64,000 nucleotides of DNA from Kaistella yonginensis (GTDB taxonomy: Bacteria > Bacteroidota > Bacteroidia > Flavobacteriales > Weeksellaceae), in contig NZ_JAUFQB010000007.1 of NCBI RefSeq assembly GCF_030409525.1, positions 148,089 to 212,088 on the forward strand, in the 5' to 3' direction. Below the pieces are notes generated by a model, which was not told where the DNA came from, made no database searches, and saw only the letters and a list, made by a program, of their open reading frames with translations. A program made the translations under genes and the position numbers. Shown here piece by piece: positions 16,566 through 24,847 of this stretch; position 1 is the stretch's first letter; each line of letters opens with the position of its first letter.

Positions 16566-17843
16566 TTATAGGTTTAATTCACCATTAATCGCAGCTGAAA
16601 TAATCGCAGTACGTTTTTCTTTCAATAGCTTAATTGAATAAGTGGTTTTATTTAATATACTATTGAACTCTGCCAAAGTATTATCTATATCATTGCAAAT
16701 GACTAGTTGCTCTTCATAACTTGGAATAGGTATCACAAAATTCTTTATATTTTCAAAAGAAATTGCTTCACGACCCCCTCCGTATTGTAAATTATCAATT
16801 TGATATTGGCCAAATGCGGAAATTAGAAATTTGTGTAAATATTTGTAATATGCTTTCTCATTACACCTTATAATGCAAACATGCTGGTTTATATTAGCTT
16901 CTTCATTTAATTCAAAATAAAAACATCTACCTATTGATCCTCCTGTAATATTTAACAATAAATCATTTTTTATTAACTGAGATGATTTCATTTTATCATG
17001 AATTTCCACCGGTATATAGGTTCTATCATCAAGTCTTAAATTCTCATTGTATATATTTTGACTTCTCAAAAAAAGAATACCTTCATCTTTATAAATCTCT
17101 GCACCTCCAGATGGTGTCACACCACTACCAATTTTAGATGTTATATATTTAAATTTAGTAAGCTCCCAATGTTCCGGAATATCACCTAGCCATTCGATAC
17201 CTGAAGGTTTCATTTTTGCATTAGGGTTTAAACCTTTGGTTACTGCCTGGCTGATCGTTGCTTTTTTCTTTTCTTCTAAGAGCTCTAAAAGTTTGGTTTT
17301 CTTCTCGATCAAGGAATCTATTTTGTCGACTTCCTTATCTAGGTAAGCTACTATTTTGTTTTGTTGTTCTAGAGATGGAATAAAAACTGCATTATTAAAA
17401 TAATCTTCGATATCTAAATTCTGAATCCCTGTCGTTTGCTTTATTGATAAGTTGACCACTTTCGTTTTCCATAAATAATATAATATATACGCAATATATG
17501 CAGAATTCACGATTGATTTATTAGGTCTTAATAAATCAAGAAAATTCGAACACAAAGCTTGTTCTTCATTTAGATCAAATAAAGCAATTCTTCCAACAGG
17601 TTGATTTTCACCACCACCAGATTTTTCAATTAGTAAATCACCCTTAAGTAATTTACGAGTTTTGATTTCTTGTTCTGAAAAAACTCTATATGTTAAATCT
17701 TCAGACTTATGACGCATTTGGTCAGTTAAAATATCAGCAGCTCTTAAACAAGCATAACCTTCATTATTTTTATCTGGTTCATTACCCCATGCACCACCAA
17801 TTCTTTTAACAAATAAATGTTTTAATCGATATTTATTATGCAT
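16566..17843 (-). CDS. hsdS: Type I restriction enzyme S (specificity) subunit
   Basis: 425 residues with the usual two target-recognition domains separated by a helical spacer. The first half ends with IPSLEQQNKIVAYLDKEVDK and a helix EKKTKLLELLEEKKKATISQA; the second begins GIEWLGDIPEHWELTKFKYI and ends with PSYEEQLVICNDID and another helix. The two recognition domains define a bipartite DNA target, which cannot be read from sequence. It begins 2 bp after hsdM and is followed 6 bp later by the PtuA-like gene. Complete, no frameshift seen. Confidence 0.93.
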   Translation of the reverse strand: MHNKYRLKHLFVKRIGGAWGNEPDKNNEGYACLRAADILTDQMRHKSEDLTYRVFSEQEIKTRKLLKGDLLIEKSGGGENQPVGRIALFDLNEEQALCSNFLDLLRPNKSIVNSAYIAYILYYLWKTKVVNLSIKQTTGIQNLDIEDYFNNAVFIPSLEQQNKIVAYLDKEVDKIDSLIEKKTKLLELLEEKKKATISQAVTKGLNPNAKMKPSGIEWLGDIPEHWELTKFKYITSKIGSGVTPSGGAEIYKDEGILFLRSQNIYNENLRLDDRTYIPVEIHDKMKSSQLIKNDLLLNITGGSIGRCFYFELNEEANINQHVCIIRCNEKAYYKYLHKFLISAFGQYQIDNLQYGGGREAISFENIKNFVIPIPSYEEQLVICNDIDNTLAEFNSILNKTTYSIKLLKEKRTAIISAAINGELNL

Positions 17844-17845
17844 AG

Positions 17846-19855
17846 TTATAATAATGAGTTTTGAATCATTTCTAAAATTTCCTTTTCCACGTCATTCAAC
17901 TCTTTATTGATGGTTTCTAATGAGCGAGCTGCATTATTTTTAAAGAAATATCGATTGAAATTTATTTCGTAGCCTATTTTGTCTTTGGAATTATCCATCC
18001 ACGCATCGGGCACAAAGGGTAATACTTCGTTTTGGAAGTATTCGTTAATGTCTATCTTCAATGGAATATTTTCAAAGTCGCGTAAATCAGCATCTGCCTC
18101 ATACGAATCTTTTCCTTTTAAGACCCGTTCAGCTTCAGGATCTTTATCTGTGCATACCGAGCGGAACAGCGCCAACTCTTTAGCCGACCATTTTAAGGTA
18201 TTAATTTTCTTGATTTTTTTCAAAGCCTGATTCCAGTCCATCAAGGGTTCCCGACCTAAGTTTTTGTCTATGCGTTGAACGTCATCTAACAAATGCGGAC
18301 AAGCATCTAAGAAGGCTGATTTACGTTCCAGCGACATTTCATAACGCAAACGCAATGGTCTTTCGATGGTCACCCGCGTAAAACCAAAATCTTCATTATC
18401 AAATATTTTAGAATTTCCTGCATTGGAGAAATCACCATATTCCACAGCAATGTTTTCGATTTGGTTAGGCTCTACTACATTGATAATTCCATCGTTAATT
18501 TCCCCTTCACCAATTTTACGGCGCTTACTTCCCTGGCTTTTGCGCATAGGAATGTAGTATTCGCGTGCATCCAGCAACTGTATTTTTCCCTTTCGATGAT
18601 TTTGTTTTCGATTCGTTACGATCCAAATGTATGTACCAATACCCGTGTTGTAGAACATTTGTTCCGGTAAGGCTACGATTCCTTCCAGCCAGTCATTTTC
18701 AATGATCCATTTACGGATATCACTTTCCCCGGAACCTGCACCTCCTGAAAACATCGGAGATCCACTGAAAACCACCGCAATACGTGAACCGAATTTTTTA
18801 TTATTTGGTTTATAGGTTTCAAACTTTGAAATCATGTGCTGTAAAAACAACAAAGCCCCATCGTTTACCCGGGGTAGTCCGGCTGAAAAGCGGCCTGTTT
18901 TATCACGATCTAAAACAGGTTTTTGCTTTTTCCAATCAACGCCAAAAGGAGGATTTGCGATTAAATAATCGAAGGTGTCATCTGCAAATTGATCGTCAAT
19001 AAGCGTATCTCCGAATTTGATTTCGCCTTGGTTTTGTTCATATTTCCCAAGCGTTTCAGATTTATCCATTTTGATCAGCGCATCAGCAGCAGCTGTGGCA
19101 AATGCACGTTTGTTGTATTCCTGCCCGTAGGTTAAGAGAATAGCATCTTCGTTAAAACTTTTTACGTAGTTTTTAGCTTCTGATAACATCCCGCCGGTTC
19201 CGCAGGTAGGATCTAAAATTTTACGCATTTGGTATTTGTCTGCTAAAAACTTATCGTCGTCGATAAATAACAGGTTTACCATCAATTTGATAATCTCTCT
19301 TGGCGTAAAGTGATCCCCGGCGGTTTCGTTTGCTAATTCGTTAAAACGACGGATTAGATTCTCGAAGATTAATCCCATGTCTCTATTTGAAACGAAATCA
19401 GGATGCAGATTCACTTTTGTAAATTCTGAGATGATTAGGTACAAAATATTTGCATCGTTCATAGCAAAGATTTCTTTTTCGAATTCGAAGAACTCAAAAA
19501 TTTGCCTCACGTTTGGCGAAAAGCCGTTGATGTAGCTTACTAAATCCTGCGTAATTGTATCTGGAGCACCTTTTAGCTTTTCGAAGGTAAAAGGTGAAGT
19601 GTTATAAAACTTTTGCCCTGTAATCTTTTCTAATTTCGAACTGAGAATAGATTGTGGTATCTCGTTTTTATATTTGATTTTTAAGCTTTCATATTCGGCC
19701 AACACTTTCTCTTTTGTAATCTCCAGCACCGAATCAAAACGACGAAGAACCGTCATAGGTAACATAACACGTTCGTACTGAGGGGGGCGGTATGGTCCTC
19801 TTAACAGATCTGCAATGTCCCAAATGAATTTAATATGTTGTTGATGTGTAGTCAT
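17846..19855 (-). CDS. hsdM: Type I restriction enzyme M (methyltransferase) subunit
   Basis: 669 residues. An N-terminal HsdM helical domain (HIKFIWDIADLLRG) leads to the N6-adenine methyltransferase core: SAM-binding motif ILDPTCGTGGML near 215 and catalytic motif IV ANPPFGVDWKK near 300, then FSGSPMFSGGAGSGE and IVALPEQMFYNTGI. A C-terminal extension of about 150 residues makes it longer than the shortest HsdM proteins but normal for this subgroup. It methylates adenine in the HsdS-defined site to protect the host. It is the first gene of the tightly packed M-S-PtuA-PtuB-R operon, 115 bp after the large DUF3883 gene. Confidence 0.95.
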   Translation of the reverse strand: MTTHQQHIKFIWDIADLLRGPYRPPQYERVMLPMTVLRRFDSVLEITKEKVLAEYESLKIKYKNEIPQSILSSKLEKITGQKFYNTSPFTFEKLKGAPDTITQDLVSYINGFSPNVRQIFEFFEFEKEIFAMNDANILYLIISEFTKVNLHPDFVSNRDMGLIFENLIRRFNELANETAGDHFTPREIIKLMVNLLFIDDDKFLADKYQMRKILDPTCGTGGMLSEAKNYVKSFNEDAILLTYGQEYNKRAFATAAADALIKMDKSETLGKYEQNQGEIKFGDTLIDDQFADDTFDYLIANPPFGVDWKKQKPVLDRDKTGRFSAGLPRVNDGALLFLQHMISKFETYKPNNKKFGSRIAVVFSGSPMFSGGAGSGESDIRKWIIENDWLEGIVALPEQMFYNTGIGTYIWIVTNRKQNHRKGKIQLLDAREYYIPMRKSQGSKRRKIGEGEINDGIINVVEPNQIENIAVEYGDFSNAGNSKIFDNEDFGFTRVTIERPLRLRYEMSLERKSAFLDACPHLLDDVQRIDKNLGREPLMDWNQALKKIKKINTLKWSAKELALFRSVCTDKDPEAERVLKGKDSYEADADLRDFENIPLKIDINEYFQNEVLPFVPDAWMDNSKDKIGYEINFNRYFFKNNAARSLETINKELNDVEKEILEMIQNSLL

Positions 19856-19970
19856 TATTGTTTTTTAAGGTCTGGTAAAAATTTGGTTTAAATACCAATC
19901 GTTAAAATTATCATTTTTTAGCGTTAAATGAAGCGATTCGCCAATAAAAAAGCATTATCCGAAATATATG

Positions 19971-22900
19971 TCAGTCATTGTTTTCCAGAATAAAATCCAG
20001 TTGCACTTCATATTCGGTCGAGTTTAGTATCGGGGTAGCAAGAAAAAACTTTTCCAGTACCCTAAAATTTTTGTTGATGTAAATCCAAATATCATAGTTC
20101 TCTCTGTGTGCCAAACCAAAAAGTCTTTCAGGTTCTGAAATATAAAATTTTCCAGATGATGAATTTTTAACGTCCACATAAGTCCAAGTTATTCCCTGGT
20201 CTTTTGAATAAGCAAGATCGTAGTGAAGAGCTTCATTTTCAGCAGCTTTATACTGGACATATTCTTCAGTGTATAAAGCCACCAAGGTATTGTAGGCAAT
20301 ATCCTCTGCATTATTACCAATTATCTTTAAGCCGGAGGAATCTTTGGAATCACCTTTGTACGTGTTTTTTGAATAGATACTCTTTTTCAATTGTGTGGTT
20401 TTATACATTGATGCTGAAAGCGTAGTGACTTCCGCAGTTGTCATTGTTAAACCATCTGCATCATCGGTATCACTTTCGATAGCGATTTCCGACGCGGGTA
20501 ATTTTGCTTCCAATTCCTGCCGTACTATTTCTATTTCGGCAAAGAATAACAGACTCTGCCAAGCAGCATTTTGTCTTATTCTGAGATTTTCGTCGCCGGT
20601 AAATTCTGATTTACTGTTTTTAAAAATTTCATTAATATCTAAATCATGAATTTCTAAATCGAAATTAAATTCATGAAAACTACCCGAAACCAGACTGAAA
20701 AAGAATTGCTTGCTATCCTCAATATAAGTGTATGAATTTTCATGAGCAAGAGTTTTAAGTTCAGTAATCAAATTGTTGTAGCGGTTGAAATAGTCAATTA
20801 ACTGAGATTTCTCATTTAGAGCTTTATCCAATAACTGATGATATACAAGCTGCTTGAATTTATTGTTAAATTTCAGGTACTCATTCTCTAAAGCTCTAAA
20901 ATTATAGTCAGAAACATCAATTTGTTCTATTACCAAAGCATTGAAGTCCTGGAGGCTAATATTTAATGTTTCAAAAAGGGCTTTAAACTGACTTATGTTT
21001 TTAGGATTGTTAAAGTGATGGTAATCTAAATCCATTTCAAATCCGCTAAAACGAGATTTAATAAAATCATCTATAGCCTCGTCGGTATTTTCAATATTTG
21101 TATCTAGTAATGAAAAAATGATATTCCAAAAATATTTTTTTGAAGAAAGTTGTCCCAAGTGCCTCTTTGCTTCTTCTAATGCGGTAATACCTAATGTTTT
21201 TTCTAAGTTATAGTTAATCACTTTGGAAGAATCACGAATTAAAGATTCAAAAGTTGACTTCTCGCTTTTGGTTGAGAAGACATTACATAAAACATCAGAA
21301 AAGACATCCGCAAATCCCGGGTCATTACGAAATTCTTCTAAACTGCTAACATTCGAAGTTTTGAGAAGATAAATTTTTCTACTTGAATCATATACGTAAG
21401 AGTTATTTTGAAGATTAAATATTCTGTCATTTAAACGACATTCGAGATGGTTACACAAAATAAACTTAAAAGAATTCGTAAAATTTATGTTTGCATTGAT
21501 TGATGAATTTTTATCCAGAGCTTCCAACCTATATGCTAAAATATAAGGTTTGATAGAATCGTAATACCGGAGCATTTCCTCATTAACTGTAGCGTTAAGA
21601 TCGTAATTTTCAATTTCTATCTCTAAGTCATCTAAGTCGTTAATATTCAATCTCTTTATTGCCTCCTTAGCTCCGGCACGAGATGGAAAATTAAGTATCG
21701 GATAATCATCTGACAATTGAGCCGGTATTATGTTATTATCACTAAAATAAATCTTATCCTGATCTAATAACTCCAAGGTAGTATTCTTATAAGCAAACAA
21801 CTTGATTGGGGCTTCCAGAAAGTAATTTCTTTTTGCAAGGATCTTTACCATATTATTATAAAATGTCGCAGATCCCTTCCCATCAGGAAATACTTCATTA
21901 AACTGATGAAATGCACTATTTAATATTTCTAATGGACTTTCTTCAAAGTTTTCAATGGCTCCTAAATCTGCAAGAATACCTTTTACTGCAGAAGGACCAA
22001 TTTTTAGATCTTTGAAAATCTGATGGTTATAATCAAAAAATACAGTATTCATCCAAGAGAATTTCTCATCAAGAATGAAGCTCTCAAAGTTGAAAGCATT
22101 ATTTATTTGAAATTTCATGTATGAGGGGTGTTCATATTTTTTAGACCACCCACGATAGGAGTATTTATAACTGTCTGAATTTTTCCGATCACTAATTTGA
22201 TTATTGAGTTGTGTATCCAACACACAAAGCGCAATTAATGAATGTATATCTAAATTTGAAATTATGTTCTGATCAAGCTCCTTAAAATTGATTTTATAAC
22301 CCGTGTAGTTATCGCGGTCGTTCGTTTTATCTCGTACATATTTTATGTAGGGAATTTCATTAAACTGAGTACCGTAACCAGGACTATCCTCGATAGATCT
22401 TTCCTGGTATTTAAGGAGAAGATTGCAACCCATCCATTTTAGAAATTCTTCAAAATCCGCAATATCATATACATCAGTTTCACCCAGCAAGATTTTAACA
22501 TCTGCTATGTACACATTGTTAAAATATATCCCATCAAATATTTTTGCGGTAAGGATACCTGAAGGATAGGTTTCTGACAAAAACAAGTTGCTAATTGGCT
22601 TAAAGGCATTAGTTTTCGTGAGAACATTCAAATCATTTATCTCTCTGTCAGTTTCCTTATCTTTTAATTGATTGTAATTGGCGTATATGGCGGCTATGGA
22701 TTCCTGTAGTCTAATTTTCTTTACCTCGAAGGTTATTGCTTTATCAACCATAATCTCATTTGTTTTCGAGATTATTCTGTTAATTAAGGGAACAATGTCA
22801 TATTCATGAATATTGCAATAGGATTTGAATACATCATAGAAAAATCTAGTTCGCGAACCGGCAGTAGGGTTATAGTTCTTATTTAAGTATCTATGGTAAA

Positions 22901-24500
22901 ACACCTCATTTACGGCCTTAATGTGCGTAAAGGAGGGAACTATTAATTTATTTGAATTAGATGGCCTTGTATAAATATTTTCATTAGAATTGATTATAAT
23001 TCCCTCATCGTCAATCAAAAAGTTAAATTTGTATCTCTTATTTTTATCAATATTCGCAGTAACCGTATCAATAAAATCGATGCGTTCGGCGGGCCTTAAA
23101 TTTAAAGCAGAAATTTTATTTACAACTTCTTCCAGGTCAGTAATAAGTGAAAGATCTTTATCCACTTCCTGGTTTTCAAATATTTTTTGAACTTCTAGAT
23201 CGCCATTAATCGAAATTGTATGAATTGGTAAATACTCTATTGCATTATATTTCATCAATAATTCTGGCAGGAAATCATTCACATGAATTATTTCGGCCAT
23301 CTTTCTGTAAACATTGTCCAAGCAAGGGTATATCTCCTCAGTTTCCAATGCTTCTTCTATAAGTTCATAATAACCATATTTATCCAGTACATCAGCTTTG
23401 TCGCTATAATTAAGTATTCTTAGCGCATTAAAATTTACGCCGTCGCTACTTTGAATCTTCGCGACATTTAGTGTAAAATCAACAATTTCTTTAAGCAAGA
23501 ACCTATTTTTGTCTGAGTCAACAATTTGATTCCTCGTAGAGTCAAGTTCAAAAGTTGCATGAAGGATATAATCCTGGTTAAATTTTATATTCGTTGGAAA
23601 AAAGGAAAACAGATAAGGGTTTGTATGTGTAAAAGCATTGGCGATTGCAATCTTGACCTGATAATATAAATCTTTGTCTTTGTCGCTCTTGACAATGTCC
23701 TTGTCTATCTTCTTCTCTACACCATAAACTTTCCATACCACATCATTAATAGACTGAGTGGTGACCGTTATCCCATTTGTTACATCCGTATTTAGTATGG
23801 CCTTTTTGAAAACGACCTCTCGATTATCAATAATAATTAATATCTCTTCTAAATGGTTTAAAAACAGTAGTATATCAGATGAAATTAAGTTTATCTGCTC
23901 TAAAATTTTATCCTGTTCATCTTCCCTATATTTAATTTTGACTGTAGTTGCATAATCATGACTGGCTGCTAACTGAATTTCGGGCATTGATAATAATGCC
24001 ACCGGTATTTCGTCATCAGAAAGTTGAAATTCATTTCGAATATTAATTTGTTTCTCTGCACTAAAGTTGCTGCTGTAAAAATCTGTTATAAGTTCTGGCG
24101 AGTATAATAACGATAAATTATTGCTAATAATTTCGATCGTCTCAGACCAATTAATTATAGACCTAAACCCAAGCCCCTTATTTCCAATAAACTTCTTATT
24201 ATTTACTTTCGAAGATAGGTTTGCAATAAACAAGGATCGATATCCTGTTGCCGAAAAAGGAATACCATTGTTTGATATTGAAAATTCTTTAGTTAAGGTA
24301 TTAATCTGTAGTACTGCAATTTTAGATTCCTGATCATCACAGTTTTGTAATAATTCAAGAATCTGCCTCCCATTATAGCCCATCACCGTCTCTATTTCCC
24401 TTTGATAGTCTGCTACCATCTCAGCATACTTTTTCACATATGTGTCTGCCTTATTTTCTTTTTCTTTTACTATCAAATCAAGGAGGTCGTTTTTCATCAT
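19971..24500 (-). CDS. Large GHKL-type ATPase protein with C-terminal DUF3883 domain
   Basis: 1509 residues. Near residues 45-120 is an Hsp90/histidine-kinase-like ATPase fold of the sacsin type: RQILELLQNCDD (N box), ISNNGIPF and FIGNKGLGFRS (glycine loops). A very long middle is unassigned. The C-terminal 120 residues match DUF3883: GNNAEDIAYNTLV, then HYDLAYSKD, YVDVKNSSSGKFYISEPE, a PD-(D/E)XK-like core. Such ATPase-plus-nuclease proteins are frequent beside restriction-modification genes and are suspected defence effectors. It lies on the same strand 115 bp upstream of hsdM and may be cotranscribed. Start may be 24500 or 24497. Function is inferred from context. Confidence 0.85.
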   Translation of the reverse strand: MMKNDLLDLIVKEKENKADTYVKKYAEMVADYQREIETVMGYNGRQILELLQNCDDQESKIAVLQINTLTKEFSISNNGIPFSATGYRSLFIANLSSKVNNKKFIGNKGLGFRSIINWSETIEIISNNLSLLYSPELITDFYSSNFSAEKQINIRNEFQLSDDEIPVALLSMPEIQLAASHDYATTVKIKYREDEQDKILEQINLISSDILLFLNHLEEILIIIDNREVVFKKAILNTDVTNGITVTTQSINDVVWKVYGVEKKIDKDIVKSDKDKDLYYQVKIAIANAFTHTNPYLFSFFPTNIKFNQDYILHATFELDSTRNQIVDSDKNRFLLKEIVDFTLNVAKIQSSDGVNFNALRILNYSDKADVLDKYGYYELIEEALETEEIYPCLDNVYRKMAEIIHVNDFLPELLMKYNAIEYLPIHTISINGDLEVQKIFENQEVDKDLSLITDLEEVVNKISALNLRPAERIDFIDTVTANIDKNKRYKFNFLIDDEGIIINSNENIYTRPSNSNKLIVPSFTHIKAVNEVFYHRYLNKNYNPTAGSRTRFFYDVFKSYCNIHEYDIVPLINRIISKTNEIMVDKAITFEVKKIRLQESIAAIYANYNQLKDKETDREINDLNVLTKTNAFKPISNLFLSETYPSGILTAKIFDGIYFNNVYIADVKILLGETDVYDIADFEEFLKWMGCNLLLKYQERSIEDSPGYGTQFNEIPYIKYVRDKTNDRDNYTGYKINFKELDQNIISNLDIHSLIALCVLDTQLNNQISDRKNSDSYKYSYRGWSKKYEHPSYMKFQINNAFNFESFILDEKFSWMNTVFFDYNHQIFKDLKIGPSAVKGILADLGAIENFEESPLEILNSAFHQFNEVFPDGKGSATFYNNMVKILAKRNYFLEAPIKLFAYKNTTLELLDQDKIYFSDNNIIPAQLSDDYPILNFPSRAGAKEAIKRLNINDLDDLEIEIENYDLNATVNEEMLRYYDSIKPYILAYRLEALDKNSSINANINFTNSFKFILCNHLECRLNDRIFNLQNNSYVYDSSRKIYLLKTSNVSSLEEFRNDPGFADVFSDVLCNVFSTKSEKSTFESLIRDSSKVINYNLEKTLGITALEEAKRHLGQLSSKKYFWNIIFSLLDTNIENTDEAIDDFIKSRFSGFEMDLDYHHFNNPKNISQFKALFETLNISLQDFNALVIEQIDVSDYNFRALENEYLKFNNKFKQLVYHQLLDKALNEKSQLIDYFNRYNNLITELKTLAHENSYTYIEDSKQFFFSLVSGSFHEFNFDLEIHDLDINEIFKNSKSEFTGDENLRIRQNAAWQSLLFFAEIEIVRQELEAKLPASEIAIESDTDDADGLTMTTAEVTTLSASMYKTTQLKKSIYSKNTYKGDSKDSSGLKIIGNNAEDIAYNTLVALYTEEYVQYKAAENEALHYDLAYSKDQGITWTYVDVKNSSSGKFYISEPERLFGLAHRENYDIWIYINKNFRVLEKFFLATPILNSTEYEVQLDFILENND

Positions 24501-24846
24501 ATAGTCGTAATTAGTTTATTGCTATAAATATCAGTAATTAAAATCAATATTGCAAAAGAGAGAAAAATTAGGAAGTAAAAAAAAGACGTAAGGGTGTAAG
24601 CAAATTTTAGCAAAAGAAAATTTAAAAATTTTGGAGTAAAAACTTTTCCATTAATGGTATAACGAAGAATGCAAATTGCAGAAGTGATCGTTTTTGTTTG
24701 CATTCATTTAATTTCGATTCATCTATTTTTTTTGAAGAAAAAAAACTAAAAAGTTTTTTACCGAAAAGTGCTTACACCCCTTACACCCATTAAATAAAGA
24801 AAAGCGGTGCATCCTTCGACTTCGCTCAGGAACCACCGCACCGCTT
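24501..24846. other. Gene-free AT-rich interval with iteron-like repeats (replication origin candidate)
   Basis: No credible gene. GGTGTAAG occurs at 24593-24600 on the plus strand and twice on the minus strand at 24771-24778 and 24780-24787 (9-bp period). Between them the DNA is very AT-rich and contains a 9-bp perfect inverted repeat GAATGCAAA (24667-24675) with TTTGCATTC (24697-24705). It directly follows the 3' end of the VapE-type primase-helicase gene. It also holds the DUF3883 gene's promoter, which I could not place. Confidence 0.5.
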
Positions 24847-24847
24847 T
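24801..24847 (-). terminator. Hairpin terminator of the primase-helicase gene
   Basis: AAAGCGGTGC (24801-24810) pairs perfectly with GCACCGCTTT (24838-24847), the latter touching the stop codon. The loop contains the dispersed 20-bp tag TCCTTCGACTTCGCTCAGGA at 24812-24831. Confidence 0.7.

Noticed and set aside
24497-24703. 68-codon reverse-strand frame
   Set aside because: Low-complexity AT-rich sequence in the interval better explained as promoter or origin.
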